Shown here: positions 24,265 through 31,079 of the stretch, piece by piece | How positions within the stretch are numbered: the stretch's first letter is position 1 | Layout of the letters: each line of letters starts with the position of its first letter | Source: JBHIKY01 sp042139015 | GTDB lineage: Bacteria > Bacillota > Bacilli > Bacillales > Marinococcaceae | NCBI RefSeq assembly: GCF_042139015.1 | Contig: NZ_JBHIKY010000032.1 | Location: 1 to 31,079, forward strand | Reading direction: 5' to 3' | Length of the DNA: 31,079 nucleotides | Made by a program: the position numbers and the translations under genes | The notes under the pieces: generated by a model | Databases searched by the model: none | What the model was told of the DNA's origin: nothing | The model's input: the letters and a program-made list of their open reading frames with translations, nothing else

Positions 24265-24963
24265 TTAAATTCTATCTCCGCTTTTATTTGGTTTTATATC
24301 AATAGGATTGAACCCTCTGAATATCAGAAATATAGCCAAAAATAGTTCGCAAAAAGCTATTGGTGCATTTAAGATAAAGTAGACTGGATTCATTAATGTT
24401 ATGATATTCAACATCAAGATTAACGTAGCTATGAGAGTAAATGTAGAACCAATAATACCCCATATCGATAACCAACTTGGAATCATTCTAGTTTTAAAGA
24501 AGCAAAAATAAAGTATCAATCCGCCAATACTCCATGGCAATATCATGCCTATATGATTCAGAAAATCTCTGCCTTGTCTAAGCAATTCAGCTACTATTTC
24601 AAAGTACGGTGAGTTAGCTGGGTTAGCACCTATAAAATTCTGACTCAACCATAATAAAAGAAGAAGAGAGCCTATACTGGCAAAAAGAAATCCAGCTCCA
24701 ATAATCCTGAAACCGAAATACCCCACCGCTAGACTTTTGTTGTGTCTTTTAATAATTGGATACAATAATACAGTTATACATACATATACTACGGCCATTG
24801 CAGCTTGAAAAAATGTTGCTATTAAAACTTGCATTTCGATTTCTGACAATTTTTCAAGGAAATCTGGTTGCTCTAACACTGGAACAGAACTCAGTATCCC
24901 AAATACAAAACTGATTATTAATAGGAGCCCAAGAAAGACAGCAGTTCTTCTGTTTGGTTTTAT
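24265..24963 (-). CDS. DUF4386-family membrane protein, start codon ATG lost
   Basis: A polytopic membrane protein of about 232 residues with six predicted helices, matching the DUF4386 pattern: FFQAAMAVVYVCITVLLYPI, YFGFRIIGAGFLFASIGSLL, GRDFLNHIGMILPWSIGGLI, LYFCFFKTRMIPSWLSIWGI and FILNAPIAFCELFLAIFLIF. The first ATG-like or TTG-type start in the frame is at 24879, but the family's N-terminal helix is encoded upstream (KPNRRTAVFLGLLLIISFVF, then GILSSVPVLEQPD). That upstream frame begins at ATA (24963) or ATC (24966), with AAAAGGAG ideally placed 9 or 6 nt before it. The start ATG seems to have mutated to ATA. Translation may be very weak. Function of the family is unknown. Confidence 0.8.
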   Translation of the reverse strand: MKPNRRTAVFLGLLLIISFVFGILSSVPVLEQPDFLEKLSEIEMQVLIATFFQAAMAVVYVCITVLLYPIIKRHNKSLAVGYFGFRIIGAGFLFASIGSLLLLLWLSQNFIGANPANSPYFEIVAELLRQGRDFLNHIGMILPWSIGGLILYFCFFKTRMIPSWLSIWGIIGSTFTLIATLILMLNIITLMNPVYFILNAPIAFCELFLAIFLIFRGFNPIDIKPNKSGDRI

Positions 24964-24979
24964 GATTGATCACTCCTTT

Positions 24980-25417
24980 TCGCAAAATAACACAAGCCTT
25001 AGGAACTTTGTATTATCAAGCGTTCTTCTGGACATTATTGACGCAAAATACCCTCAAGAACTCGAAGGATCGGGCTGTGAAAAATCTCAATTAGTAGCTG
25101 CAAAAATAAAAATTAATCTTTCCATAGGCCCCTCCTAAGTTAGCTATATGCTCTTATATATATATCAAAACGTAAAATTTCCCAAAAAGGGATCTTGAAA
25201 TTTTTAAAATTTGTGGGGATGTAGAAGAAGACAATAACTTCATTGCTGATTTTATCTGATTCTATGGGGCATGGACTTCATTTAGGGAATTTAAGAGTGT
25301 GGTTGAATTATAATTTATTTAGTCCATATTATTTGAAAAAATGGTTATTAAGTGACAGGACGAATAATCTCAAATTGTGGAAGACTTGAATTCGAGATAA
25401 TCTTTGTTTAAAACCAC
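24980..25417. other. gap with one orphan ribosome binding site
   Basis: On the minus strand TTAGGAGGGGCCT leads to an ATG at 25125 whose frame (MERLIFIFAATN) stops after 12 codons; it could be the start of a decayed gene. I see no other gene, terminator or RNA. Confidence 0.4.
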
Positions 25418-25769
25418 TTAATCTAAAGAAGGGATATATCTATTTTTGTTTATTGATACCTCAGCAGCTGTTATTATTTTCACTCCTATATTGCTTTTGG
25501 TAGAAAAGACTACATCTGCTTGAGGTTTGATGAATTGGTATTCCCTGATGGACATGGTATCGATCACATTCAAATCGACGATCAGGTTTTCTAAGGGTGC
25601 GCAGCATGTTGGATGTTCCAGTCCCATTTATTGATCGCTCTGAACTTCGTTTCCACCTGTGTTTTCTCTTTCGTCAGCCATCCACCAAAATGTAAGGTGA
25701 TATAAGCGATCTCTTCATCCGGGATCGGCCTCTCCAACAGAAAGCGGTTCACATTTTGCAGCCGCTAGA
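25418..25769 (-). pseudogene. PTS-regulated antiterminator/activator (BglG/MtlR type) remnant
   Basis: Upstream on the minus strand, RLQNVNRFLLERPIPDEEIA then YITLHFGGWLTKEKT is the end of a PRD2 domain with its conserved histidine in LHFGG. After a frame change near 25620 the sequence gives the EIIB-like domain: NGTGTSNMLRT, LENLIVDLNVIDTMSIREYQ, FIKPQADVVFSTKSN. In intact regulators this region senses PTS phosphorylation of a sugar system. The cysteine of the EIIB loop and the N-terminal HTH and PRD1 are missing. At least two frame changes make it dead. Confidence 0.75.
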
Positions 25770-26118
25770 TTCCCTACACCCTTAACGTAAAAGCTGAATA
25801 ATAAAATAAGCCTATGTCTTAGATTACCGAGTAATCATTAACACAGGTTTTGTTTTTCGTTCCTGCGTTGAATCAATTACAAACAACTTTGTTTAATGTT
25901 TATTCGAAATTTCCCGGTCTTCCAGCATCTTAGGGGAAGGAGGAAGAACGCACATGACATGAACCCGTGATAACTTGACTGAAGCAAAAATGCAGCAACA
26001 CCAGAGTGATTATTTCAAATAAAGTAATTTATGTAAACAAATTGAAAAATAATATATATAATGTAAATTTTATATGGTAAAATAATGTAAATTGGGTTTG
26101 GTTATTAGAGGTGACTTC
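25770..26118. other. gap before the cas3 relic
   Basis: AT-rich, containing repeated TAATGTAAAT-type strings (26058-26094) that may be promoter DNA for the following frame. No gene is supported and no CRISPR repeats are present. Confidence 0.45.
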
Positions 26119-26396
26119 ATGAATTATCTTGCTTACATAAGAGATGGACAAGTACAGCAAGTCCAAGAATTTTAATGGAAGTCATTTGTCAGCCCTTTTG
26201 GAAGGACATAGGAGGTGAATATCTAGACGATCTTGTAGGATTACTCCATGATGCTGGAAAATTAAGTGGTTCCTTTCGCGATTATATTTCAGAATATTAC
26301 AAAAATATTCAAAAAAAGAAGTATGGACCATTCGACTAGTGGCGGAAAATCGTTACATTTCATCAGAGAAATCAGAATGAACCAATTTTAGAAATG
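26119..26396 (+). pseudogene. Cas3 HD-nuclease domain, N-terminal relic
   Basis: ATG 26119 behind AGAGGTGA starts MNYLAYIRDGQVQQVQEF and hits TAA. A second frame then gives IGGEYLDDLVGLLHDAGKLS then GSFRDYISEYYKNI, holding the HD motif (LLHDAGK). A third frame gives MDHSTSGGKSLHFIREI, the following conserved DHSTxGGK histidine motif. Order and spacing match the N-terminal HD domain of Cas3, the type I CRISPR nuclease-helicase. The helicase and everything after about residue 90 are gone, replaced by ggt. No other cas gene and no repeat array is visible. Confidence 0.75.
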
Positions 26397-26407
26397 GGGC
26401 TGAAAAC

Positions 26408-28165
26408 ATGAGGACAATGGCAACAAAAATTTTATCTATAGTTATTATTATTTTTTTAATCGGAAGTGTATCCCCTCTGCAAGCTTTAGCAAAAAATCAC
26501 CAATCAGAGGCAGAGGAAACGGCAGAAGGCACAGACGGTATGGTTTCCACCTCGCATCCATTAGCAACAGAAGTAGGGGCAGAAATATTAAAAAAGGGAG
26601 GAAATGCGGTTGATGCCTCAGTGGCTGTACAGTTTGCATTAAATGTAGTAGAGCCGTACATGTCGGGGATTGGAGGCGGGGGATTTATGATGGTATATGA
26701 CGCCAATACAGAGGACATATCCATTATTAATAGCCGTGAACGGGCACCCGAGGGCGCTGAATCGGATATGTTTTTAGATGAAAACGGTAATATTATTCCA
26801 TTTTCTGTTCGGTCGACAAGCGGTGATGCAGTGGGTGTTCCGGGTACATTAAAAGGATTAGAGGAGGCGCTGGACAAATGGGGAACGCGTCCTATACAGC
26901 TGCTCATCACACCAGCCGTGAAATTAGCGGAAAGAGGATTCGAAGTGGACAGACAGTTAGCCCAAGCCATTGAAGAAAATGAAGAAAAACTATCAAAAAG
27001 TGCAACTGCTGATGTTTTTCTTCCCGATGGAAAACCGCTGGAAGAAGGAACATTGCTTAAGCAAAAAGACTTGGCTCAAACGTTAAAATTAATTCGTTCT
27101 CATGGATCCGACGTTTTGTATGACGGAAAAATCGGAGAAGCACTGGCCGAAACCGTTCAGGATTTCGAAGGAAGTATGACAAAGCAAGATCTTCAAAACT
27201 ACGATGTTACAGTAGATGATGCTGTATATGGAGACTATAAAGGGTATGAAATTGCAAGCATGCCTCCACCAAGCTCCGGCGGGTTGTTTCTTCTGCAAAT
27301 GATTAAAATACTAGAAGACTTTGATATCAGTCAGTATGATAGCCGCTCTGTGGAAAAATATCATCTATTATCTGAAGTGATGAGGCTTGCTTATGCAGAC
27401 CGGGCAGCTTTTGCGGGTGATACGGAATTTGTAGATGTACCAATGGAAGGGCTTCTTCATCCGGATTATATTCAGAAAAGAAAAGACCTGTTGTCTGTGG
27501 ATGAATTAAACAAAAATGTTGGAGCAGGAGATCCGTGGGAGTATGAAGATGCGGAACAAACGAAAGAAATAGTAGAACAAGAAGTTGACAAAGAAATTGG
27601 TGAAACCACACATTTTACGGTGGCCGACAAATGGGGTAATGTGGTCTCCTATACAACGACGATTGAACAAGTATTTGGCACCGGTATAATGGTTCCAGAA
27701 TATGGGTTTATGTTAAATAATGAGTTGACCGATTTTGATGCAAGGCCAGGCGGTGCTAATGAAGTACAGCCAAACAAACGGCCGCTAAGCTCGATGACAC
27801 CAACCATCGTTTTAGAAGATGGAAAGCCTGTGTTAACCTTAGGTTCCCCAGGTGGACCGACGATCATTGCTTCTGTGCTGCAAACATTTTTGAATATTAT
27901 AGAGTATGATATGGATTTAAAAGAAGCAATAGAAGAACCGAGAATTTATAACACGCATACTTCTTTGACCAGATGGGAAGAAGGAGTGCCGGAAGAGATT
28001 AGAGAAGATTTAGCAGAAATGGGACACCGTTATGAAAACAGTCCGCAATCCATTGGAAACGTCCAAAGTATTTTAATAGATCATGAAAATGGAACGTATC
28101 ATGGGGCAGCCGACTCACGCCGGGATGGAGCTGCAATGGGATTATCGGGCAAAGTCTTAAAATAA
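26408..28165 (+). CDS. ggt: gamma-glutamyltransferase, secreted, self-processing
   Basis: A 585-residue protein closely similar to B. subtilis Ggt. A signal peptide (hydrophobic residues 7-26, LSIVIIIFLIGSVSPLQALA) sends it outside the cell. HPLATEVGAEILKKGGNAVD and VEPYMSGIGGGGFMMVYDAN form the large-subunit start, NSRERAPEGA has the substrate-carboxylate Arg, and cleavage is expected before Thr401 in GETTHFTVADKWGN, the nucleophile of the small subunit. YTTTIEQVFGTGIMVPEYGF, LNNELTDFD, RPLSSMTPTI and TLGSPGGPTI complete the active site. It hydrolyses or transfers gamma-glutamyl groups from glutathione, glutamine and, in Bacillus, poly-gamma-glutamate. Start 26408 has a weak GGGG upstream; a terminator follows. 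The gene is intact. Its upstream flank is the cas3 relic, so its original promoter may be lost. Confidence 0.97.
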   Translation: MRTMATKILSIVIIIFLIGSVSPLQALAKNHQSEAEETAEGTDGMVSTSHPLATEVGAEILKKGGNAVDASVAVQFALNVVEPYMSGIGGGGFMMVYDANTEDISIINSRERAPEGAESDMFLDENGNIIPFSVRSTSGDAVGVPGTLKGLEEALDKWGTRPIQLLITPAVKLAERGFEVDRQLAQAIEENEEKLSKSATADVFLPDGKPLEEGTLLKQKDLAQTLKLIRSHGSDVLYDGKIGEALAETVQDFEGSMTKQDLQNYDVTVDDAVYGDYKGYEIASMPPPSSGGLFLLQMIKILEDFDISQYDSRSVEKYHLLSEVMRLAYADRAAFAGDTEFVDVPMEGLLHPDYIQKRKDLLSVDELNKNVGAGDPWEYEDAEQTKEIVEQEVDKEIGETTHFTVADKWGNVVSYTTTIEQVFGTGIMVPEYGFMLNNELTDFDARPGGANEVQPNKRPLSSMTPTIVLEDGKPVLTLGSPGGPTIIASVLQTFLNIIEYDMDLKEAIEEPRIYNTHTSLTRWEEGVPEEIREDLAEMGHRYENSPQSIGNVQSILIDHENGTYHGAADSRRDGAAMGLSGKVLK

Positions 28166-28177
28166 AATAAAAATTTT

Positions 28178-28216
28178 GAGAAGGGAGCTTATATGTGGAA
28201 AAAAGCTCCTTTTCTT
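28178..28216 (+). terminator. terminator after ggt
   Basis: GAAGGGAGCT pairs with AGCTCCTTTTC (one mismatch), followed by TTTT. It lies 13 bp after the ggt stop. Confidence 0.75.
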
Positions 28217-28920
28217 TTATGCTCCCCCTATTTTATGCTTTCCTCTTTAAAGGTTGGAAGGCTAGGTGTGAAATGGTATACCGACACTGACTCGGAGATG
28301 TTTTTACTGGATGGGATTATTCGTCATCCCAATACTTGGGGTAGTTGAGGTAGGAGCTGATGGAGAAGATAGGTTCATTAATTAACCAATGGTTAGTAAA
28401 AATGGTCCATTATAATAATCAATTTAATTATGAGCAGGGTAAAGAAATGAACCAGGAGAATTTCGATGAATTTGCTTGTGTTGTAAATTAGGGTGCTTTC
28501 GTTTTACAGATAGAAGACGAACGATACAAGAAAACGATTCAATAAGAAGAGCCCGAAATGTTTTCGAAAAGAAATGATTAAATTGTCCGTAAAGAGTTTT
28601 TAATCTTGAAATCGATTCTTCCATTATAAAATGCCTTTTGATCATTTCTTTAACGAAAGAAATAAAGCGTCTTTGGAGTTTTTTGCATTTATATGATTCG
28701 ATACTAAAGTTGTTCGTTAGGATTCACGGTGGGATTATAAGATTTACTAAAAGAAATAATCTTCGTTGTGCGGCATTGAATACTAAATCTTATCTAACCA
28801 AAGCCCATCTATACAAAAAACATACTAACAACTGATAAATGAAACCGAATTGGAAATTATTTCGTTGATTTCGAGAAAGGAATCACAAAACCGATCATTA
28901 AAAAAGCTTCCTTTTTTTAA
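28217..28920. other. gap of about 700 bp without a supportable gene
   Basis: Several short open frames occur, but none has a good ribosome binding site or a recognisable motif, and the composition looks like decayed sequence. No RNA gene or terminator stands out. Confidence 0.5.
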
Positions 28921-28970
28921 AAAAAGGTTAGATAAAGAGAGAAAGTATATGCTATATAAAGGGAAAAAGA
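28921..28970 (+). repeat. leader/gene-start repeat, copy A
   Basis: This 50-bp stretch aligns without gaps to 29761-29810 with about 40 identical positions. It includes AAAAAGGTTA, ATAAAG and ATGCTATAT. In copy B the ATG starts the 109-residue protein. Confidence 0.65.
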
Positions 28971-29011
28971 GGAGAGAAATGAAAAACAACGTAGAAGGTA
29001 AAATGAAATAA
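28949..29011 (+). pseudogene. aborted paralogue of the MLY protein gene
   Basis: ATG 28949 begins MLYKGKKRREMKNNVEGKMK and stops at TAA 29009. The first residues resemble MLYYRNKKKR of the protein at 29789, and the DNA is homologous across the start. Only the beginning of the gene is kept. Confidence 0.5.
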
Positions 29012-29083
29012 CTTCTTTTTTATACAGTCTCTCATATACACCATCTGCTCCTGGGGAATACTAGTGTGGAGAACTTTATTTCC

Positions 29084-29122
29084 ACACAAACAGCCCATTC
29101 ATAAAAGATGGGCTGTTTGTGT
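29084..29122. repeat. perfect 14-bp inverted repeat
   Basis: ACACAAACAGCCCA (29084-29097) is exactly repeated in inverse at 29109-29122 with an 11-nt loop. There is no T-run on either side, so it may be a terminator of degraded type, an RNA structure or a mobile-element end. Confidence 0.7.
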
Positions 29123-29461
29123 CAAAACTATATCATTAAATTGGAGGTTGAAGCAATATTTATTGCCTCAATAATAGTATAGTAGAAAAATATATAGTTA
29201 GAAATAGTCCTTATTTATATAATCGATTGGAATATATTACAACTAAAGGATTACTTTATTAAAGAAAGAACTTGCTATGTCTTATACGTCTTCAGAATGA
29301 TTGTTGTGACCACCAATATCTAACAGCGGCTATCTGGTCAAGGCAGCTATCACAATACTATTGAACGTGAGTATTAAAAATGGCTCAAAAACAACATTGG
29401 GAAAATATTAACGGATCATACAATAGACTGGTTTCCCAAAAGGAGACCGCCCAATGGACAG
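29123..29461. other. gap without a supportable gene
   Basis: Short broken stretches only; I cannot name a gene, and no terminator, RNA gene or clear promoter is seen. Confidence 0.45.
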
Positions 29462-29509
29462 AATAATTCATCCCTTAAGTTGAGACGCTCAAGGATGGAT
29501 TATTTTTTA
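29462..29509 (+). terminator. long hairpin with T-tail
   Basis: AATAATTCATCC (29462-29473) pairs with GGATGGATTATT (29493-29504) with one mismatch. An inner TTGAG/CTCAA pair closes the loop, and TTTTTTA follows. It looks like a strong Rho-independent terminator for a gene no longer recognisable upstream. From 29510 to 29760 no gene is supported; a small TCGTGAG/CTCACGA stem lies at 29712-29729. Confidence 0.75.
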
Positions 29510-29760
29510 TGGTGGAATGACAGTATCGCAAGGACTAAACTGGCATAAGCCGATCATTACGATGATTGCTTCGAAGACTTTCATATGGCCTATTGTTTAT
29601 TATATGAAAATAGAGGTACAATTTTTTTCGAGGGGGAAGTATTAATATTTTTTATAATTGATTATGCAATGAGGAGGGCAGATGCCTCATGTCCTATGAG
29701 AAAAAAAATTGGTCGTGAGAACACTCACGAAGCAAGATTGTCATAGTTTTATATCCTTGT

Positions 29761-29810
29761 AAAAAGGTTATATAAAGAAAGCAGGTTTATGCTATATTAC
29801 AGGAATAAAA
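29761..29810 (+). repeat. leader/gene-start repeat, copy B
   Basis: Partner of 28921-28970 (about 80% identity over 50 bp), covering the sequence just before and the first codons of the gene at 29789. Confidence 0.65.
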
Positions 29811-30118
29811 AGAAGAGAGGTGGGCTACCAAAAAAGGCGTTTACTGATTGGTCAGAATCAACTAATTTAATGATACTACTTGCTGAAATAAATAGAGTCA
29901 TGGTAAATTATGGGATGTTTCTAAGAGACAGGGATAAAACGAATAACTATAAAACCGGGATGGCATTGGGTATAGTAAATGAGTATTCAAGATGGGAGAT
30001 CTTGCTACACACGATAAATACATGGGCGATTCGGGAAGTTGTTACACGTAGAGAATGGAGCACCACAAGCCATAACGAAGCGGCGCTTTTTTATATAAAA
30101 CATAGAGTGTTAACTTAG
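29789..30118 (+). CDS. hypothetical protein, 109 aa
   Basis: The frame starts MLYYRNKKKRGGLPKKAFTD behind GCAGG (short spacing) and ends at TAG 30116. The protein is basic, soluble and predicted mostly helical: STNLMILLAEINRVMVNYGM, MALGIVNEYSRWEILLHTIN, then WAIREVVTRREWSTTSHNEA. No family recognised. The start region is duplicated at 28949 in a copy that stops after 20 codons, so this gene probably existed in two or more tandem copies. A group II intron-like sequence begins 12 bp after its end. Confidence 0.6.
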   Translation: MLYYRNKKKRGGLPKKAFTDWSESTNLMILLAEINRVMVNYGMFLRDRDKTNNYKTGMALGIVNEYSRWEILLHTINTWAIREVVTRREWSTTSHNEAALFYIKHRVLT

Positions 30119-30129
30119 GTTTTTTAAAA

Positions 30130-30360
30130 GTGTGTCCGGGCAAACGCGCACGCTTTAGGGTTCAAGTCGTATTGGTTATTTGAAGGAATCCGGAGGCAAA
30201 TCGCCGACTCGAGGAATAACGAATCTCATCAGGCTCTCTTTCTTGGATAAGGCTGCTTAACAAGCTGAAGTTCTTATGGGACGAGCGTGAAGGGGGAACC
30301 TGGCGCGCTTATGCTAAGAGGTCAGATCTATACGTCGCATCCATGTGTTAACCGAAGGAT
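30130..30360 (+). ncRNA. group II intron-like 5' fragment (domain I)
   Basis: The sequence opens with GTGTGTCC, like the GUGYG 5' end of group II introns. GTGTG can pair with CGCAC a little downstream, followed by the TTTAGGGTTCAAGTC string and blocks such as TGAAGGAATCCGGAGGCAAA and GACGAGCGTGAAGGGG that recall domain I of bacterial group II introns. GC content jumps above the neighbourhood. No reverse-transcriptase frame and no domain V hairpin are visible, so only the 5' part is left. Identification rests on pattern memory. Confidence 0.55.
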
Positions 30361-30412
30361 GATCGATTGAAAAAGAATAAATGTTGGAGTTTTGAAAAAA
30401 CTTTGGATAAAG

Positions 30413-30480
30413 CCACGCAAGCTCCGAAATCCTTTACACTTGAATTGTCGAGAAACTAGAAAAAGGATGGGAGCTGCGTG
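30413..30480. repeat. long imperfect hairpin
   Basis: CACGCAAGCTCC (30413-30424) can pair with GGAGCTGCGTG (30470-30480), one base bulged, and ATCCTTT (30429-30435) with AAAGGAT (30462-30468) inside it. This makes a 68-nt stem-loop. It may be an element end or a structured leader. A short frame after it (30484-30585, MYFTMVIPGLEEMTITKLET) is not recognisable. Confidence 0.5.
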
Positions 30481-30629
30481 TATATGTATTTTACCATGGT
30501 TATTCCAGGGTTAGAAGAGATGACCATTACAAAATTAGAAACGGTGAAACCAAGAAATAAATTCAATAGAAAGTACTTTAGATAGGGTGGGTGCTGAGAG
30601 TGGAGAAGAAAGTGAATAACGTGAAATGC

Positions 30630-30652
30630 GCTGCTGATATATTTTCAGCAGC
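30630..30652 (+). promoter_or_regulatory. stem-loop just before the pgsB ribosome binding site
   Basis: GCTGCTGA (30630-30637) pairs with TCAGCAGC (30645-30652) around a 7-nt loop. AAGGAG at 30654-30659 follows at once, 8 nt before ATG 30668. Flanking ATGCG and CGCAT could extend pairing over the binding site. Translational control of pgsB is possible. Confidence 0.55.
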
Positions 30653-30667
30653 TAAGGAGTGCGCATC

Positions 30668-31079
30668 ATGCTGCTAATTTTTATCGCAGTCGCATTACTA
30701 GTCGTATTGGGTGTACGAGAAGAAATAGAACATCGGCAAATTATTAAATCCGTCCCGCTTCGGATAAATGTGAACGGTATCCGCGGGAAATCAACTGTCA
30801 CACGATTAATCACCGGTGTTCTTGCTGAAGCTGGCTATAAGGTCGCCGGCAAAACGACAGGAACTTCAGCTAAATTTATTCGCTGGTCCGGTGAAGAAGA
30901 TGACATTATCCGTAACCCGGAGGGGCCAAATATTAAGGAACAAAAAGTAATCTTAAAGAAAGCTTCTGATATCGGAGCAAATGCTTTTGTCGGGGAATGT
31001 ATGGCCATTAACCCTGAGTATCAGCATGTACTGCAGCAATCCTTTCTTCAGGCCAATATCGGAGTCATCCTGAATGTCT
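30668..31079 (+). CDS. pgsB: poly-gamma-glutamate synthase PgsB/CapB, 5' part
   Basis: The first 137 codons match PgsB (CapB), the ATP-dependent amide ligase subunit that polymerises glutamate into gamma-PGA at the membrane. It has an N-terminal membrane anchor (LLIFIAVALLVVLGV), the P-loop region VPLRINVNGIRGKSTVTRLI with GIRGKST, then AGYKVAGKTTGTSAKFIRWS, GPNIKEQKVILKKA, and GANAFVGECMAINPEYQHVL followed by QANIGVILNV. This follows B. subtilis PgsB through residue about 137 of 393. AAGGAG and ATG 30668 are well spaced. The gene leaves the window intact so far; pgsC, pgsA and a cap regulator would be expected just beyond. It agrees with the PGA hydrolase and ggt in this window. Confidence 0.95.
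   Translation, partial: MLLIFIAVALLVVLGVREEIEHRQIIKSVPLRINVNGIRGKSTVTRLITGVLAEAGYKVAGKTTGTSAKFIRWSGEEDDIIRNPEGPNIKEQKVILKKASDIGANAFVGECMAINPEYQHVLQQSFLQANIGVILNV

Noticed and set aside
26000..26400. CRISPR array near the cas3 relic
   Set aside because: No regularly spaced repeats of 25-40 bp are present in this region or elsewhere in the window.
24088..26402. Shared 15-mer TTAGAAATGGGGCTG at 24088 and 26388
   Set aside because: A single 15-base match in a 31-kb AT-rich window can occur by chance and the flanks do not match, so no IS is called from it.
26497..26970. 157-codon minus-strand open frame inside ggt
   Set aside because: Shadow of the well-supported ggt frame; its composition reflects the complementary strand.
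28638..28835. 65-codon plus-strand frame
   Set aside because: No ribosome binding site, no motif, odd basic/aromatic composition; probably chance.
29510..29700. Broken frame ITMIASKTFIWPIVYYM as a membrane-protein gene
   Set aside because: Short, without start or ribosome binding site, and not matched to any family.
1..31079. tRNA and rRNA genes
   Set aside because: I looked for cloverleaf-like arms and TTCGAATCC-type loops and saw none convincing; a tRNAscan-SE run would settle it.

Overview
The window looks like a chromosomal stretch from a low-GC, spore-forming Bacillota of the Bacillaceae type, possibly a salt-tolerant genus. The evidence is the set of recognisable parts: BioW and BioI under a BirA-type operator, a FapR-type operator before a fabH start, a threonine T-box leader, a YjcZ-like small protein, gamma-glutamyltransferase and PgsB. 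Species cannot be named from this alone. The most striking property is decay. About half of the recognisable genes are fragments, frameshifted copies or chimeras made by internal deletion, scattered among intact genes.  Layout. 1-2.4 kb is the relic of a mobile element: tyrosine integrase piece, YCII-domain piece, ArdC-like C-terminus, then small unknown genes. 2.7-3.5 kb holds AraC and MarR regulator remnants. 3.6-6.1 kb is a biotin operon on the minus strand with an intact promoter/operator, intact bioW and bioI, and a bioA-bioB deletion fusion between them. 6.2-8.2 kb is a chain of remnants: acetyltransferase-like, AraC, sodA, ubiD, ubiX. An intact AsbF-like dehydratase (8.3-9.2 kb) and a LysR fragment follow. 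9.8-10.7 kb is two pieces of IS21-family elements. 10.8-13.0 kb has an HTH protein, a TctA fragment, TctB and a methyltransferase. 13.4-14.4 kb is a T-box leader followed by only the N-terminal third of threonyl-tRNA synthetase. 14.5-15.2 kb encodes a secreted poly-gamma-glutamate hydrolase-like protein. 15.5-18.3 kb carries an unknown convergent pair (secreted protein and three-helix membrane protein), a half-decayed second copy of it, resolvase remnants and a lipoprotein. 18.5-21.9 kb has a FapR-box fabH/aminotransferase chimera, an intact class I aminotransferase and a short-chain dehydrogenase. 22.2-25.0 kb has small genes, including a possible peptide/membrane-peptide operon and a DUF4386 membrane protein. 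25.4-26.4 kb has PTS-regulator and Cas3 HD-domain remnants. 26.4-28.2 kb is an intact ggt. 28.9-30.1 kb has a repeated leader/gene start and an unknown 109-residue protein. 30.1-30.4 kb resembles the 5' part of a group II intron, and pgsB begins at 30668 and runs off the window.  How genes work together. The clearest functional theme is poly-gamma-glutamate: a secreted hydrolase, an exo-acting gamma-glutamyltransferase and the synthase ligase subunit PgsB all lie here, though not in one operon. A second, ghost theme is aromatic metabolism: an AsbF-like dehydroshikimate dehydratase beside UbiD/UbiX decarboxylase remnants and a broken LysR gene. The best candidate for an undescribed system is the convergent secreted-protein/membrane-protein pair at 15.55-16.40 kb and its relic at 17.9-18.3 kb. 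The arrangement would suit a toxin with its immunity protein, but that role is inference.
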